A stretch of DNA of 64,000 bases, taken from contig OZ257144.1 of assembly GCA_965279205.1 (NCBI GenBank), positions 186,001 through 250,000 of the forward strand, written 5' to 3'. Shown piece by piece: positions 33,666-43,016 of the stretch. Under the pieces are notes generated by a model. That model was given only the letters and a program-made list of their open reading frames with translations, was not told the DNA's origin and did no database searches. The first letter of the stretch is position 1, and each line of letters begins with the position of its first letter. Made by a program: the position numbers and the translations under genes. This DNA is from UBA7672 sp965279205. Its GTDB lineage: Bacteria; Pseudomonadota; Alphaproteobacteria; Caulobacterales; Hyphomonadaceae.

Positions 33666-34666
33666 ACCGCGATGCGGTGGATGAGCTGACGGACGATTGC
33701 GTCCGCCGGAGCGCCTGCCTGCTTGCAGGACTTCTCCGCTTCATAGAGCCGCGTGAAGGCGCGATGGATGGCGGGCGCCGACCAGTCGCGCAGCGCGCGC
33801 GAATAGGTCGGCCATTCACGATCGAACACCGGCGGCCGCAACCGCGCGCCTGAGCCTGCGCCGGATGATACGGCGTCAGAGACGCGCATCAATCGAAAGT
33901 GAAGCGTGCGCAGCGCCGAGATCGGATTGCCGCCGGCGTCGAGATAGCGATTGACCGATAGCGTAGCGGCAGGCGCATCGCCTGCAATGGCGGCGTCGGC
34001 CGCATCATCCGCTCCGCGCGGCTGTTCGGCCGAGGCGAGCAGGGCGACATCGGCGGCGGTCACCGCGCGGCCAAGGCCGGTTGCATAGAGTTCCAGCTTC
34101 TCGAGTTCGGATAGCGCAAGACGCCGGTCGCCCGGCAGGTCGGACACAAAGGCGCTGAGCGCTTCGGGTTCGATCGTAACGCCTGCGCCAGCGAGACGTT
34201 TGTTGACCAGGTCAGCGATCGAGGCCTCGTCGTCGGCATAGAGCTGGAGCGCGACCGCGCCCTGCGACTCCTCGAAGCCGACGCGCAGCTTGTTCGACTT
34301 GTTGAGTTCGCCCGCCTCGATGATCCAGAACGCCTCGGGCGTCAGCGCTCCCTTGTCGATGTCGGCAAGAAGCTCAAGCAAGAGTTTCGAGCTGCCGTCC
34401 TTCTCGACGCGCACGCGCACCAGACGGTCGCCGCCCATCAGCGAGCGAGCGACGAGTTCATCGGCCAGCAGCTGCGGGTCGCGTTTGAGGTCGTCATCGC
34501 TGAGCTTGATGATGTTGAAAGGGTCGGCAGCCGGCAGCCAGTTTCCGGCAAGCGTGTCGGCGGAGGTCGAGACGAGGCCGGGGTCGGCGCCGAAGATCAG
34601 GGCGATGCGCGTCTTGCCCTGCGGCTTTTCGCAGAACGCCAGGGCGCGGGGGCCGGCCTGTTTCAT
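33653..34666 (-). CDS. holA: DNA polymerase III delta subunit
   Basis: Clamp-loader subunit that opens the beta clamp. 337 residues. The N-terminus reads RIALIFGADPGLV as in alphaproteobacterial HolA. The clamp-binding region (LIFGADPGLV) and the RRLALSELEKLELYA helix are typical. It lies at the end of leuS-lptE-holA and overlaps lptE by four bases (ATGA). Confidence 0.95.
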   Translation of the reverse strand: MKQAGPRALAFCEKPQGKTRIALIFGADPGLVSTSADTLAGNWLPAADPFNIIKLSDDDLKRDPQLLADELVARSLMGGDRLVRVRVEKDGSSKLLLELLADIDKGALTPEAFWIIEAGELNKSNKLRVGFEESQGAVALQLYADDEASIADLVNKRLAGAGVTIEPEALSAFVSDLPGDRRLALSELEKLELYATGLGRAVTAADVALLASAEQPRGADDAADAAIAGDAPAATLSVNRYLDAGGNPISALRTLHFRLMRVSDAVSSGAGSGARLRPPVFDREWPTYSRALRDWSAPAIHRAFTRLYEAEKSCKQAGAPADAIVRQLIHRIAVRTL

Positions 34667-35262
34667 TGCCCCGGAGGCGGATTGGTTGGGGCAGGGGGTG
34701 TCGTCACCGGGGTCACGGGCGCCGTCACCTTGGCGGGGTCGACCGGCTTGCCGGCCGACACGATCATCTGCGAGCGGATCGTGCGGGCAAGAAGCGTCGC
34801 AAGACGTTCCTGCGCGGCGGTCTGGGCTGCGAGGTCGGCATAGGCCGCGTCGGCGAAGTTGAAGCTGGCGCGCTCCTGGGCGACGCCGGTTCCAAGCACG
34901 GTTCCGTTGGCCGCACGCAGGGTCCAGGTTGCGCTGCCGACATAGTCGGAGCGCGAGGCCGCCTGATCAGGCGCGAAGGCGAGACGCTCGACCGCCTGCG
35001 TCAGCTGCACTTCGAGCTCGCCCGCGGAAAAGCCGGGCACGCCCTGGCCGATGGTGCGGACAAGTTCCTGGCGCAGGAAGTGGCCGGTGCGACCACTGGC
35101 TGAGCCCGACGTTGCCTTGGCCCGGATCTCGGGAATGCGGATAGGGCCGGAATTGGCATAGGACGCGCCTTGTCCGCCATAGACCGGCGTGAAGCCGCAG
35201 GCGGCCAGCGGGGCAAGAGCAAGGGCTATCAAGCCTGCCTTGAAGAGGGGGGCTCTGATCAT
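34663..35262 (-). CDS. lptE: LPS assembly lipoprotein LptE
   Basis: Outer-membrane lipoprotein plug of the LptD translocon. 199 residues with lipobox LAAC (Cys22) followed by GFTPVYGG, which is the LptE hallmark in this class. The C-terminus is proline- and threonine-rich (VTPVTTPPAPTNPPPGQ), a low-complexity tail. The ATG at 35262 lies in the leuS stop (4 bp overlap). The longer open frame upstream is inside leuS and is not coding for LptE. Confidence 0.95.
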   Translation of the reverse strand: MIRAPLFKAGLIALALAPLAACGFTPVYGGQGASYANSGPIRIPEIRAKATSGSASGRTGHFLRQELVRTIGQGVPGFSAGELEVQLTQAVERLAFAPDQAASRSDYVGSATWTLRAANGTVLGTGVAQERASFNFADAAYADLAAQTAAQERLATLLARTIRSQMIVSAGKPVDPAKVTAPVTPVTTPPAPTNPPPGQ

Positions 35263-37874
35263 GACGCCACGATATTCACGATGCGGCCGGGTACGACAAT
35301 GACCTTTCGCACGGTCAGGCCGGCAAGGTGCGGTTTTACATTCTCGTCGGCCTTGGCTGCGGCTTCGACAGCCGCGGCGTCGGCGTCGCGCGGCAGCGTG
35401 ATTTCTGCGCGTTTCTTGCCGTTGACCTGAACGGGCAGAAGCACCGTGTCCGAGACCAGCAGGGCAGGGTCGGGTTGGGGCCATTGCGCGGTCGTGACCA
35501 TCCCTTTTCCACCCAGAACCGCCCAGCACTCCTCGGCGATGTGGGGGGCGAAGGGGGCGGCGATCTGGGCGAACAGGCGCAGGGCTTCGCGGCGGGCGGT
35601 CGCCATGCCAGGGACATTGCTCTGCTCAGCCTTGCGCAGGGCGTTGCCGAGTTCGTTCATGCGGGCGATGCCGACATTGAAGTGGAACTTCTCGATGCCC
35701 TGCGTGACATCGCGCACGGTGCGGTGGGCGAGGCGGCGCAGGTCGAGGGATTCGCCTGAATCTGCCTGGCCATCGTCGGCCGCGGGTGCGGCTTCGACCA
35801 GCGCCCAGAGTTTCTGGATCGAGCCCCAGGCGCCGCGCACGCCGGCGTCTGACCATTCGAAGTCGCGCTCGGGTGGCGAGTCCGACAGCGTGAACCAGCG
35901 GGCGACGTCGGCGCCATAGTCGGCGATGATCTGCAGCGGATCGACGACATTCTTCTTCGACTTCGACATCTTCTCGACGCCGCCGATGGAGACGGGCGCG
36001 CCGGTGGAGATTTCGAACAGCTGTCCGTCGCGCTTCTCGACTTCTTCCGGCAGCAGCCACAAGCCGGACGCGGCCTTGTATGTTTCGTGCGTGACCATGC
36101 CCTGCGTGAACAGGCCCGAGAACGGCTCGCCCGATGGCAGGTCGAGCAGACCGATGTCGCGCAGGGCGCGGGAGAAGAAGCGGGAATAGAGCAGGTGGAG
36201 AACGGCGTGCTCGACGCCGCCGATGTATTGATCGACGGGCAGCCAGTAGGCGGCTTCTTCCCTGTTGATCGGCTCTTTCGCTTTCGGATCGCAGAAGCGG
36301 GCGAAGTACCAGGAACTGTCGACGAACGTATCCATCGTGTCGGTTTCACGCTCGGCCTTGCCGGAGCATTTCGGGCACGTGGTGTGCTTCCAGGTCGGGT
36401 GGCGGGCGAGGGGATTGCCCGGTTCGGAGAAGTCGGCGTTGTCAGGCAGCAGAACGGGCAGCTGGTCGTCCGGGACAGGAACGACGCCGCACTTGGCGCA
36501 ACGGATCACCGGGATCGGGCAACCCCAGTAGCGCTGGCGCGAGACGCCCCAGTCGCGCAGGCGGTATTGCGTCGTCGCCTCACCAGCGTTGCGCTTCACC
36601 AACTCCTTGATGGCCGCGCCGACAGCTTCCTTCGTGGTGAGACCATTCAGGAAGTCCGAATTGTAGATCGTGCCTTCGCCTGTGTAGGCCTCGGTCGTGA
36701 TCGTGTGGGTCGCGGGATCGGCGCCGGGCGGCAGCACGACCGGCCTGAAGGGCAGGCCGTATTTGTTGGCGAATTCGATGTCGCGCTCGTCGCCCGCGGG
36801 CGAGCCGAATATTGCGCCCGAGCCATAGGTCGAGAGCACGAAGTTCGCCGCCCAGACGGGCAGCTCCCAGCTGGGATCGAACGGGTGCTTCACCTTTATG
36901 CCGAGATCGATGCCGATTTTCTCGGCCTTCTCGATCTCTGCTTCGGACGTGCCCTTGCTGGCGGCGTCGGCGACGAATTTCGCGACGTCGGGACGCGACT
37001 TCGCGATCTCCTTTGTCAGTGGGTGGTCGGGGGCGAGGGCGACGAAGGCGGCGCCGAACAGCGTGTCAGGGCGCGTGGTGAAGACCTCGATGGGATCGGT
37101 GGCGTGGTTGCGGCCATGGCCATCCTTGTCGCGCGACAAGGCGTCAGGCGCATGCGCGATCTCCCACCAGATCTTCGCGCCTTGTGATTTGCCGATCCAG
37201 TTGCCTTGCATGATCCGGACTTTTTCCGGCCAGCGGTCGAGGCCATCCAGCGCGGCCAGCAGGTCATCGCCGTATTTCGTGATGCGGAAGAACCACTGCT
37301 CCAGCTCGCGTGATTCCACGACGGCGCCGGAACGCCAGCCGCGTCCGTCGACGACCTGTTCGTTGGCCAGGACCGTGTTCTCGACCGGATCCCAGTTCAC
37401 CTTCGCCGAGCGGCGGTAGACCAGGTCGTGGTCCAGCATCTTCAGGAAGATGCGCTGCTGCTGGGCGTAGTAGTCAGGCTCGCAGGTGGTGACTTCCTTC
37501 GACCAGTCGAAGCTCAGCCCGAGCGGAGCGAACTGGTCTTTCATCGCCTGGATGTTCTGCAGCGTCCATTGACGCGGCTGCGCTTTTTTCTCGATCGCGG
37601 CGTTCTCGGCCGGCAGGCCGAACGCGTCCCAGCCCATCGGGTGCAGGACGTTGTAGCCATTGGCCAGGCGATAGCGCGCGACGACGTCGCCCATCGCATA
37701 GTTGCGGACATGGCCCATGTGGAGCCGGCCCGAAGGGTAGGGGAACATCTCGAGGACGTACGCCTTCGGCATGTCGCCGGCTTCCTTCACCGACTTGGCG
37801 CGGAAGACATTGGCGCGCTCCCAGGCCGCGCGCCATTTCGGCTCGGTCTCTTTCGGGTTGTATCGGGTCGCCAT
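35259..37874 (-). CDS. leuS: Leucyl-tRNA synthetase
   Basis: Class I synthetase, 871 residues. The HIGH-type motif is in PYPSGRLHMGHVRNYAMGD, and the KMSKS motif is EKMSKSKKNVVDP. The zinc-binding CPKCSG/CAKCG cysteines lie in the insertion domain, and the editing domain has the TTRPDTLFG block. The start ATG at 37874 is followed by ATRYNPKETEPKW, the family N-terminus. It heads leuS-lptE-holA, as in related genomes. Confidence 0.99.
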   Translation of the reverse strand: MATRYNPKETEPKWRAAWERANVFRAKSVKEAGDMPKAYVLEMFPYPSGRLHMGHVRNYAMGDVVARYRLANGYNVLHPMGWDAFGLPAENAAIEKKAQPRQWTLQNIQAMKDQFAPLGLSFDWSKEVTTCEPDYYAQQQRIFLKMLDHDLVYRRSAKVNWDPVENTVLANEQVVDGRGWRSGAVVESRELEQWFFRITKYGDDLLAALDGLDRWPEKVRIMQGNWIGKSQGAKIWWEIAHAPDALSRDKDGHGRNHATDPIEVFTTRPDTLFGAAFVALAPDHPLTKEIAKSRPDVAKFVADAASKGTSEAEIEKAEKIGIDLGIKVKHPFDPSWELPVWAANFVLSTYGSGAIFGSPAGDERDIEFANKYGLPFRPVVLPPGADPATHTITTEAYTGEGTIYNSDFLNGLTTKEAVGAAIKELVKRNAGEATTQYRLRDWGVSRQRYWGCPIPVIRCAKCGVVPVPDDQLPVLLPDNADFSEPGNPLARHPTWKHTTCPKCSGKAERETDTMDTFVDSSWYFARFCDPKAKEPINREEAAYWLPVDQYIGGVEHAVLHLLYSRFFSRALRDIGLLDLPSGEPFSGLFTQGMVTHETYKAASGLWLLPEEVEKRDGQLFEISTGAPVSIGGVEKMSKSKKNVVDPLQIIADYGADVARWFTLSDSPPERDFEWSDAGVRGAWGSIQKLWALVEAAPAADDGQADSGESLDLRRLAHRTVRDVTQGIEKFHFNVGIARMNELGNALRKAEQSNVPGMATARREALRLFAQIAAPFAPHIAEECWAVLGGKGMVTTAQWPQPDPALLVSDTVLLPVQVNGKKRAEITLPRDADAAAVEAAAKADENVKPHLAGLTVRKVIVVPGRIVNIVAS

Positions 37875-37952
37875 CGAAGTCGCCTGCCTAATGCGTAGCC
37901 TACGCCGGAGATTGCACGTCTCTGGCGCTAGCCCAAGAGGCGCACCAGACGG

Positions 37953-38405
37953 TTACTCGTTGGAAAGTCGAAGCTGGCGGGCTTTCGACAGGATGGCGTT
38001 CTCGAGCGCGACGTTGGTGTCGGGGCTGACCGACGCCGGCGTCCACTGGCCGTTGACCATCGTCTCGCGGAAGACGGCGGCCGAGACGCCGTCAGCGCGC
38101 AGGCGCGTGTCGAGGATGTAGACGGTCGCCTTCATGCGCTCGTCCTTCTTGTCCGGATTGGCGTACCAGTCCGTGATGATGACGCCGCCATACGGGTCCG
38201 CCGAAACCAGAGGCAGGAAGGACAGCGTGTCGAGCGAGGCGCGCCACAGATAGGCGTTGACCCCCAGGGCGCCGTTTTCTTCCGGCCCGATGTCGGCGCT
38301 GGACGCCGTCGAAGTGTTCGCCGTCGACGAGCCGAAGATGGAGCAGCCGCCCGTAGCCAGCGTCACGGAAACAAGAACGGCCGCAGCCGCCACGCGAGAA
38401 AACAT
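37953..38405 (-). CDS. DUF3576 domain lipoprotein
   Basis: A 150-residue predicted lipoprotein with lipobox ATGGC (Cys21). The mature part starts with a low-complexity Ser/Thr linker and then shows the DUF3576 blocks NAYLWRASLDTLSFLPL, DPYGGVIITDWY and MKATVYILDTRLRADGV. The family is unstudied but commonly precedes leuS in alphaproteobacteria, as here. Role is probably in the outer membrane or periplasm. Confidence 0.9.
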   Translation of the reverse strand: MFSRVAAAAVLVSVTLATGGCSIFGSSTANTSTASSADIGPEENGALGVNAYLWRASLDTLSFLPLVSADPYGGVIITDWYANPDKKDERMKATVYILDTRLRADGVSAAVFRETMVNGQWTPASVSPDTNVALENAILSKARQLRLSNE

Positions 38406-38571
38406 CGAGTCACTCCGTTGCCCGGCGCCTGTTGCGCCCCCGGGGAAGCCGGCAGAGCCGCTTCCTTAGCTGTGAGGCCGTCCCAAGGGCAAGGGCTGGT
38501 AGCCGTTAGCCGGGTCTTGAGACCGCCTCATATAGGTGTCCAATGAACGGAGATTGCGGAGGAATTCTGTC

Positions 38572-39795
38572 ATGCGGCGATCCCTGACGCTCGCTGCCGC
38601 GGTTATCGGCGCCGCCGCGCCTGCCTTCGCGCAGGATTCCGATGGGGAATGGCAGGTGGATGCACGCCTGACCCTTGCAGGATCGGCTGTAGAGGATGAA
38701 ACGCTGCTGGCGCCCGCCGGGGATGGGCTTCTGGGCTCGGCCCTTCTTGCGGTTTCGCGCTCTGACACATTCGAGAACGGCCTGACGCTTGGCTGGCGAG
38801 GTGCGGTCCGGTTCGAGCGCGACGCTCCGTCGCGGCCTTCCTTCATCGGCGTGCTCGGGAATTGCCCGGCCTCGAACGCACTATGCCCGCGCGTGTCGGG
38901 ACCAGGCGGGTTCGTCTCACCGATCAGCCCCGCGACGGGTCTGTCGGCGAGTGGCATTCACCCGGACGATGATGGCTTCATCGTTGTCGAAACAGCCGCT
39001 GTGTCGCTCGAAGGCGCATGGGGGGAGGGCGCTCTGGGCCTTGATTCAGGCGCCGCAACGCGCCTCGACGCCCGTCCACCCACTGTGCTGCAACGCGTAT
39101 CGGCGTTTTCGCCCGGGCTCGATGCGACCGGCGCGGTGGTGACGCGGGCGCGCAATGACGTCACCGGCTCATCGCTCAAGGCGACCTATCTGAGCCCGCG
39201 CTGGATCGGTTTCCGGCTCGGCGCCTCCTACACGCCGGAGGCAAACCAGCGCGGCGCCGACTTCGATCCTGATTACTCCGGCGCTGGCCTGGGCGCGGCA
39301 GGTCTCGAGAATGTCTGGGAAGGCGCTGTCTCGTTCGCGCGTCAGTTCGCCGAACAGGATCTGCGCATCCGCGCCGCGATCACCTATTCCACCGCCGACA
39401 GCGGATCGGGGATCACCGGCTTTGGCAGCTACGAAGCGCTGGGCGCGGGACTGGAGCTGGAACAAGGCGCCTGGACCGGCGGTATCCGGTGGCTTTCCAG
39501 CAACAACGCCGTGGATTCCGGAAATGGCGACTACGAGGCCTGGGAGGCCGGACTGGTTCACCAGGAAGGCGAGTGGCGGTTCGGGGTCGAGGGCGGATGG
39601 GCCGAAGATCAGCTTACGGGGATCGAAGGCTCGTCGTGGCTGGTCGGCGTAAGCCGAAAGATTAACGACAATCTCGATATCGGCCTCGCCTGGACAGCCG
39701 CAGACGCCGATATGCCGGTACTGTCCGGACTCAGCGTTAGTCACACAAATGCCAGTAATGACGGGCTAGTTCTTGAACTGACTGTGCGGAATTAG
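38572..39795 (+). CDS. Outer-membrane porin-like protein
   Basis: A 407-residue protein with a cleavable signal peptide (MRRSLTLAAAVIGAAAPAFA-Q) and alternating beta strands typical of a Gram-negative porin, such as SSLKATYLSPRWIGFRLGASY and KINDNLDIGLAWTAADA. It has no C-terminal Phe and ends LELTVRN. The ATG at 38572 has ggagg about nine bases upstream. Substrate specificity is unknown. Confidence 0.88.
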   Translation: MRRSLTLAAAVIGAAAPAFAQDSDGEWQVDARLTLAGSAVEDETLLAPAGDGLLGSALLAVSRSDTFENGLTLGWRGAVRFERDAPSRPSFIGVLGNCPASNALCPRVSGPGGFVSPISPATGLSASGIHPDDDGFIVVETAAVSLEGAWGEGALGLDSGAATRLDARPPTVLQRVSAFSPGLDATGAVVTRARNDVTGSSLKATYLSPRWIGFRLGASYTPEANQRGADFDPDYSGAGLGAAGLENVWEGAVSFARQFAEQDLRIRAAITYSTADSGSGITGFGSYEALGAGLELEQGAWTGGIRWLSSNNAVDSGNGDYEAWEAGLVHQEGEWRFGVEGGWAEDQLTGIEGSSWLVGVSRKINDNLDIGLAWTAADADMPVLSGLSVSHTNASNDGLVLELTVRN

Positions 39796-39895
39796 TGACA
39801 CTCTCCGGCTAATTATTGCCTTGCAGGGTCCAATTAATTCTCGTTAACTTTTGTGAAGCGACTCGGGCGTATTATCTCGGACAGGAGGGCAGGAC

Positions 39896-40390
39896 ATGCG
39901 CATTACCGCACAACTTTTTTGTCTCGCTGCCTCCCTGGTCGCCGCGCCCGCTTTTGCGCAGACCGGGAAGGATAGCGGACCTATGTCCGCTTCCCCGCAG
40001 ACCCTCGCACAGGCCCCGAAATCCAGCCTGACCTCGCAGCAGCAGCCTTCACCGCAGCTGAATCTCGGTCTTGGCTTCTCCAAGGGGGCGACCGAACGAA
40101 CGCTGCTGCCACTGGCGCCGATCGAGAAGGACCAGCTCGAACTGTCGTGGAAACCGGCCAGCAACTGGGGTCTGACGCTCGACCTCACCAGCCGGTCGCA
40201 GAACGACTTCTTCGCACGCGAAGAGATGACGGCTGGCGTCACCTACCAGGTCACGCCGCGCTTCCGCTTTGGCGGCGGCGTCACCGTGAAGGGCGACCGC
40301 CTGTCGGAATCGCTCACAAATCCGGCGGCGACCTTCAACACCAAGGATGCCGAGGCTTCGGTCCGCATCGAGTCGGCGTTCTCTTTCTAG
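39896..40390 (+). CDS. NtrZ-like periplasmic protein
   Basis: 164 residues with a signal peptide (ending APAFA) and a periplasmic C-terminal half. The pattern WGLTLDLTSR...EEMTAGVTYQVTPRFRFGGGV...ASVRIESAFSF resembles the NtrZ family, which in Caulobacter inhibits the NtrY sensor kinase from the periplasm. The match is by pattern, so a general beta-barrel-like periplasmic protein is the alternative. ggaggg precedes the ATG. An imperfect CtrA-like motif with a 6-base spacer lies at 39834-39847 upstream. Confidence 0.6.
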   Translation: MRITAQLFCLAASLVAAPAFAQTGKDSGPMSASPQTLAQAPKSSLTSQQQPSPQLNLGLGFSKGATERTLLPLAPIEKDQLELSWKPASNWGLTLDLTSRSQNDFFAREEMTAGVTYQVTPRFRFGGGVTVKGDRLSESLTNPAATFNTKDAEASVRIESAFSF

Positions 40391-41025
40391 GGGTCGCCCC
40401 AGCCTGACATCACCGCATCGATCGCCGCCCATCCGGCAGCGTGCGGCATTGCGCCTGCCGCATTGTCCGCCGTGACGCCGCCGAGGGCGTAGACGGGCAG
40501 GGCGGCGGCGCGGGCAAGCTGGCGGAAGCGAAGCGCGCCTATGGGCTGGCCGGCGGATGCGCTGCGGCTTGGAAAAACCGTCGAAACGAGGACGGCGTCG
40601 ACGCCCAGTCTTGCAGCGTGGGCGATCGCGGCGCGGGAATGCGCAGAGGCGGTTTCGATGAAATGCGGGCTTCGCGCGCGGACACCGCGCAGCCGCTGTT
40701 CCGGCCAGTGGACGCCGTCCGCGCCGATGCAGCTGGCGAGGGCGGGGTCTGCCGACACAAGCAGGATGAGGCCATGCAGGCGGCAGGTGCGGGCGAGGCG
40801 TGTGGCGATGGTGGCGCGGTCCGTGGCGCCGTGGTGGCGGTAGATAACGCCCCAGCCGCGGGGCAGGCGGGCGGCAATGGTGGCGGGGTGCGGGGTGCGC
40901 GTGGGGTCGGTGACGAACCATGCGGTGGGCAGGGTGCGGCCGTTGCGTGCGACAGCGGGGGTGGCGAGGCGCGCGGCCGCGAGGAGCTTGCGGCGGGTCG
41001 CGGCTTGGGGTTGAGACTGAGGCAT
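40387..41025 (-). CDS. thiE: Thiamine phosphate synthase-like (ThiE/TenI family) protein
   Basis: A 212-residue TIM-barrel protein. Phosphate- and substrate-binding segments are visible as IGADGVHWPEQRL, TASAHSRAAIAHAARLGVDAVLVSTVFPSRS and ALGGVTADNAAGA. A true ThiE couples the pyrimidine and thiazole moieties of thiamine. No other thi genes are nearby, so a TenI-type role is possible. It is divergent from the PLP-binding gene, and the two start codons share two bases (41024-41025). Confidence 0.8.
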   Translation of the reverse strand: MPQSQPQAATRRKLLAAARLATPAVARNGRTLPTAWFVTDPTRTPHPATIAARLPRGWGVIYRHHGATDRATIATRLARTCRLHGLILLVSADPALASCIGADGVHWPEQRLRGVRARSPHFIETASAHSRAAIAHAARLGVDAVLVSTVFPSRSASAGQPIGALRFRQLARAAALPVYALGGVTADNAAGAMPHAAGWAAIDAVMSGWGDP

Positions 41026-41716
41026 GGATGATGTGGTTGTGCAGGAGATGAGGGCGGCGCGCGCCGATGTTCTTGCGCGCATTGCCGCCGCCGCCAAGAG
41101 CGCGGGGCGCGATGCGGGCAGCGTGCGGCTGACCGCTGTGTCGAAGACGCAGCCAGACGAGCGGGTCGAGGCGATGCTGGCGGCGGGCCAGCGTGTGTAC
41201 GGCGAGAACCGCGTGCAGGAGGCGATCGCGCGCTGGCGGGCAAGGCGTGAGGCGGGGCTGGATGTGGAGCTGCGGCTGATCGGGCCGCTGCAGTCCAACA
41301 AGGCGAGGGAGGCGGTGGCGTTGTTCGACGTGATCGAGACGCTGGACAGGCCGAAGCTGGCGGTGGCGTTGGCCGAGGCGAGCGCGAAGGCGGGCAGGGC
41401 GCCGCGCCTGTACGTGCAGGTGAACACGGGCGAGGAAGACCAGAAGGCAGGCGTGGCGCCGCACGATGCGGACACGTTCATCGCGGCGGTGCGGCGCGAC
41501 TACGGCCTCGAGGTGGAGGGACTAATGTGCATTCCGCCAGCGGACGAGCCAGCGGGCCCGCACTTTGCCCTGCTGGGCAAGATCGCGGCGCGGAATGGCC
41601 TGTCGAACCTCTCCATGGGCATGAGCGCCGACTACGAGCTCGCGGTGATGTTCGGCGCAACGCATGTGCGCGTTGGCTCGGCGTTGTTTGGCGCCCGCGA
41701 TTATCCCGCAGGTTAG
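41024..41716 (+). CDS. YggS-family pyridoxal phosphate homeostasis protein
   Basis: A 230-residue PLP-binding barrel without known catalysis, which buffers pyridoxal phosphate and amino acid pools. The PLP lysine is Lys41 in LTAVSKTQP. ENRVQEAI, LIGPLQSNK, SMGMSADYELAV and HVRVGSALFGAR are the family blocks. The ATG at 41024 overlaps the thiE start codon on the other strand. Confidence 0.95.
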   Translation: MDDVVVQEMRAARADVLARIAAAAKSAGRDAGSVRLTAVSKTQPDERVEAMLAAGQRVYGENRVQEAIARWRARREAGLDVELRLIGPLQSNKAREAVALFDVIETLDRPKLAVALAEASAKAGRAPRLYVQVNTGEEDQKAGVAPHDADTFIAAVRRDYGLEVEGLMCIPPADEPAGPHFALLGKIAARNGLSNLSMGMSADYELAVMFGATHVRVGSALFGARDYPAG

Positions 41717-42348
41717 GCCCGGCGCGTGAAGCCCCAGGCCAGCATGATCTGGGCCGCGGCGTAGGTGATCCACACGCTGCCGGGGATCACCTGGATCCCC
41801 CCGAACTTTTCAACCGCGATCAGGCCGTCGGATAGCATGAAGATCACGGCCCCGGCGCGCGCAATCGAGGATGCCTTCGACAGCATCGCTGTGATCACCA
41901 TGACCGAGATAATGACCTGGTAGATCAGGCCGGGAACAAGCAGTTCAGCCATGCCGGGCGTCAGCCACACGCCGAGCGCGATCGAGATGACCAGCACAGC
42001 AGCGGCAAGCAGCCAGCCGGACTTGTTGATGCCGTCGCGGCGGATGATGTTGGCGAATGCGACGATGTAGCTGATGTGCGCCAGCGCGAACGCCGCCATG
42101 CCGGCCTGGAAGTAGATCTCGAGCAGCACATCGCCGACCGAGGACAGAACAAGGCCGATGCCGACTGCCCAGGCGCGACGGCTCAGCGCGTAGAGCCCGA
42201 GAATGGCTATGCCTGACGCCTTCCACACGAGGCCCCATGGTGCGGCGAGCGCCGCCCATTCATTGGCAAGGTGGGAGAGGGCGATCAGGGCGCCGGCGAT
42301 GAAGAGAAAGCGGGTCGCGTCAGCGGGGCGTGCGGCCGTGTCTGTCAT
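41713..42348 (-). CDS. YhhN/TMEM86 family membrane protein (lysoplasmalogenase-like)
   Basis: 211 residues, about eight transmembrane helices. The family pattern includes VLSSVGDVLLEI, ALAHISYIVAF and VIFMLSDGLIAVEKFG. Animal relatives hydrolyse the vinyl-ether bond of lysoplasmalogen; the bacterial substrate is uncertain. It converges with the YggS gene, overlapping four bases. Confidence 0.9.
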   Translation of the reverse strand: MTDTAARPADATRFLFIAGALIALSHLANEWAALAAPWGLVWKASGIAILGLYALSRRAWAVGIGLVLSSVGDVLLEIYFQAGMAAFALAHISYIVAFANIIRRDGINKSGWLLAAAVLVISIALGVWLTPGMAELLVPGLIYQVIISVMVITAMLSKASSIARAGAVIFMLSDGLIAVEKFGGIQVIPGSVWITYAAAQIMLAWGFTRRA

Positions 42349-42414
42349 GGGGACTGACTAGCCCCGGCTCGCGCGCATGTCGATTTCACCTTGGGGAAGG
42401 ATTGGCGGGAAGGA

Positions 42415-42936
42415 TCAGCCGGTGATGGCGAGTTCGTCGCCCGGCGCCGCCGCTTTCAGGAGATCGAGCAGGTCCTCGCGCGAGCAGGCAACGCATCCTT
42501 CGGTGGGCGAATAGTCCGGGCGGGCAATGTGCAAGAAGATGGCGCTGCCTTTGCCGGGGACGGGCGGGGCGTCGTTGTAGCCGAGCACGACGATGAGGTC
42601 GTAGATCTCGTCCTCGCGCCAGAGCCTCTCGTGGCTGGCGGGGTAGGGCAGCATGACGGGAAGATTGTAGAACGGGTCCGCCGGAGCATCGCACCAGCCG
42701 GCCTCGGGGATCAGTTCGACCGCCGGCAGGCATGTCTCGGGCGCGGCGAGCCGCTCGGGCCGCCAGAAAACCTGACGCATCGGCCAAACGCCCAGAGGGG
42801 TCGCGCCGTCGCCCTCGCGCTTCGATTCTGCAGGCGTAACGCCGCTTCTTCCGAGGCTGCAGCGGACCTCGCGGTCGCCCCATCGGAGTATTCCCGAGGA
42901 AGTTGCTTCAAAAGCCGGTGTTCGGGTCGTGGCCAT
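42415..42936 (-). CDS. L,D-transpeptidase (YkuD) family protein
   Basis: 173 residues with the catalytic motif HIARPDYSPTEGCVAC, in which the His, Gly and Cys of the YkuD active site are present. YkuD enzymes form 3-3 cross-links in peptidoglycan or attach lipoproteins. No signal peptide is visible at the start chosen (ATG 42936, with aaggaagcc upstream), so export is unclear. It is divergent from cenR, whose product controls envelope genes in Caulobacter. Confidence 0.85.
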   Translation of the reverse strand: MATTRTPAFEATSSGILRWGDREVRCSLGRSGVTPAESKREGDGATPLGVWPMRQVFWRPERLAAPETCLPAVELIPEAGWCDAPADPFYNLPVMLPYPASHERLWREDEIYDLIVVLGYNDAPPVPGKGSAIFLHIARPDYSPTEGCVACSREDLLDLLKAAAPGDELAITG

Positions 42937-43016
42937 GGCTTCCTTGCTCGCCCCATACTCCCTAGACTTGACGCAGCGCACACGGAAGATGCGTCTCCCC
43001 GGGAGGACGGCCACGA

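Noticed and set aside
39834..39847. CtrA box upstream of the NtrZ-like gene
   Set aside because: TTAA pairs are spaced by six rather than seven bases, so it is only a near match.
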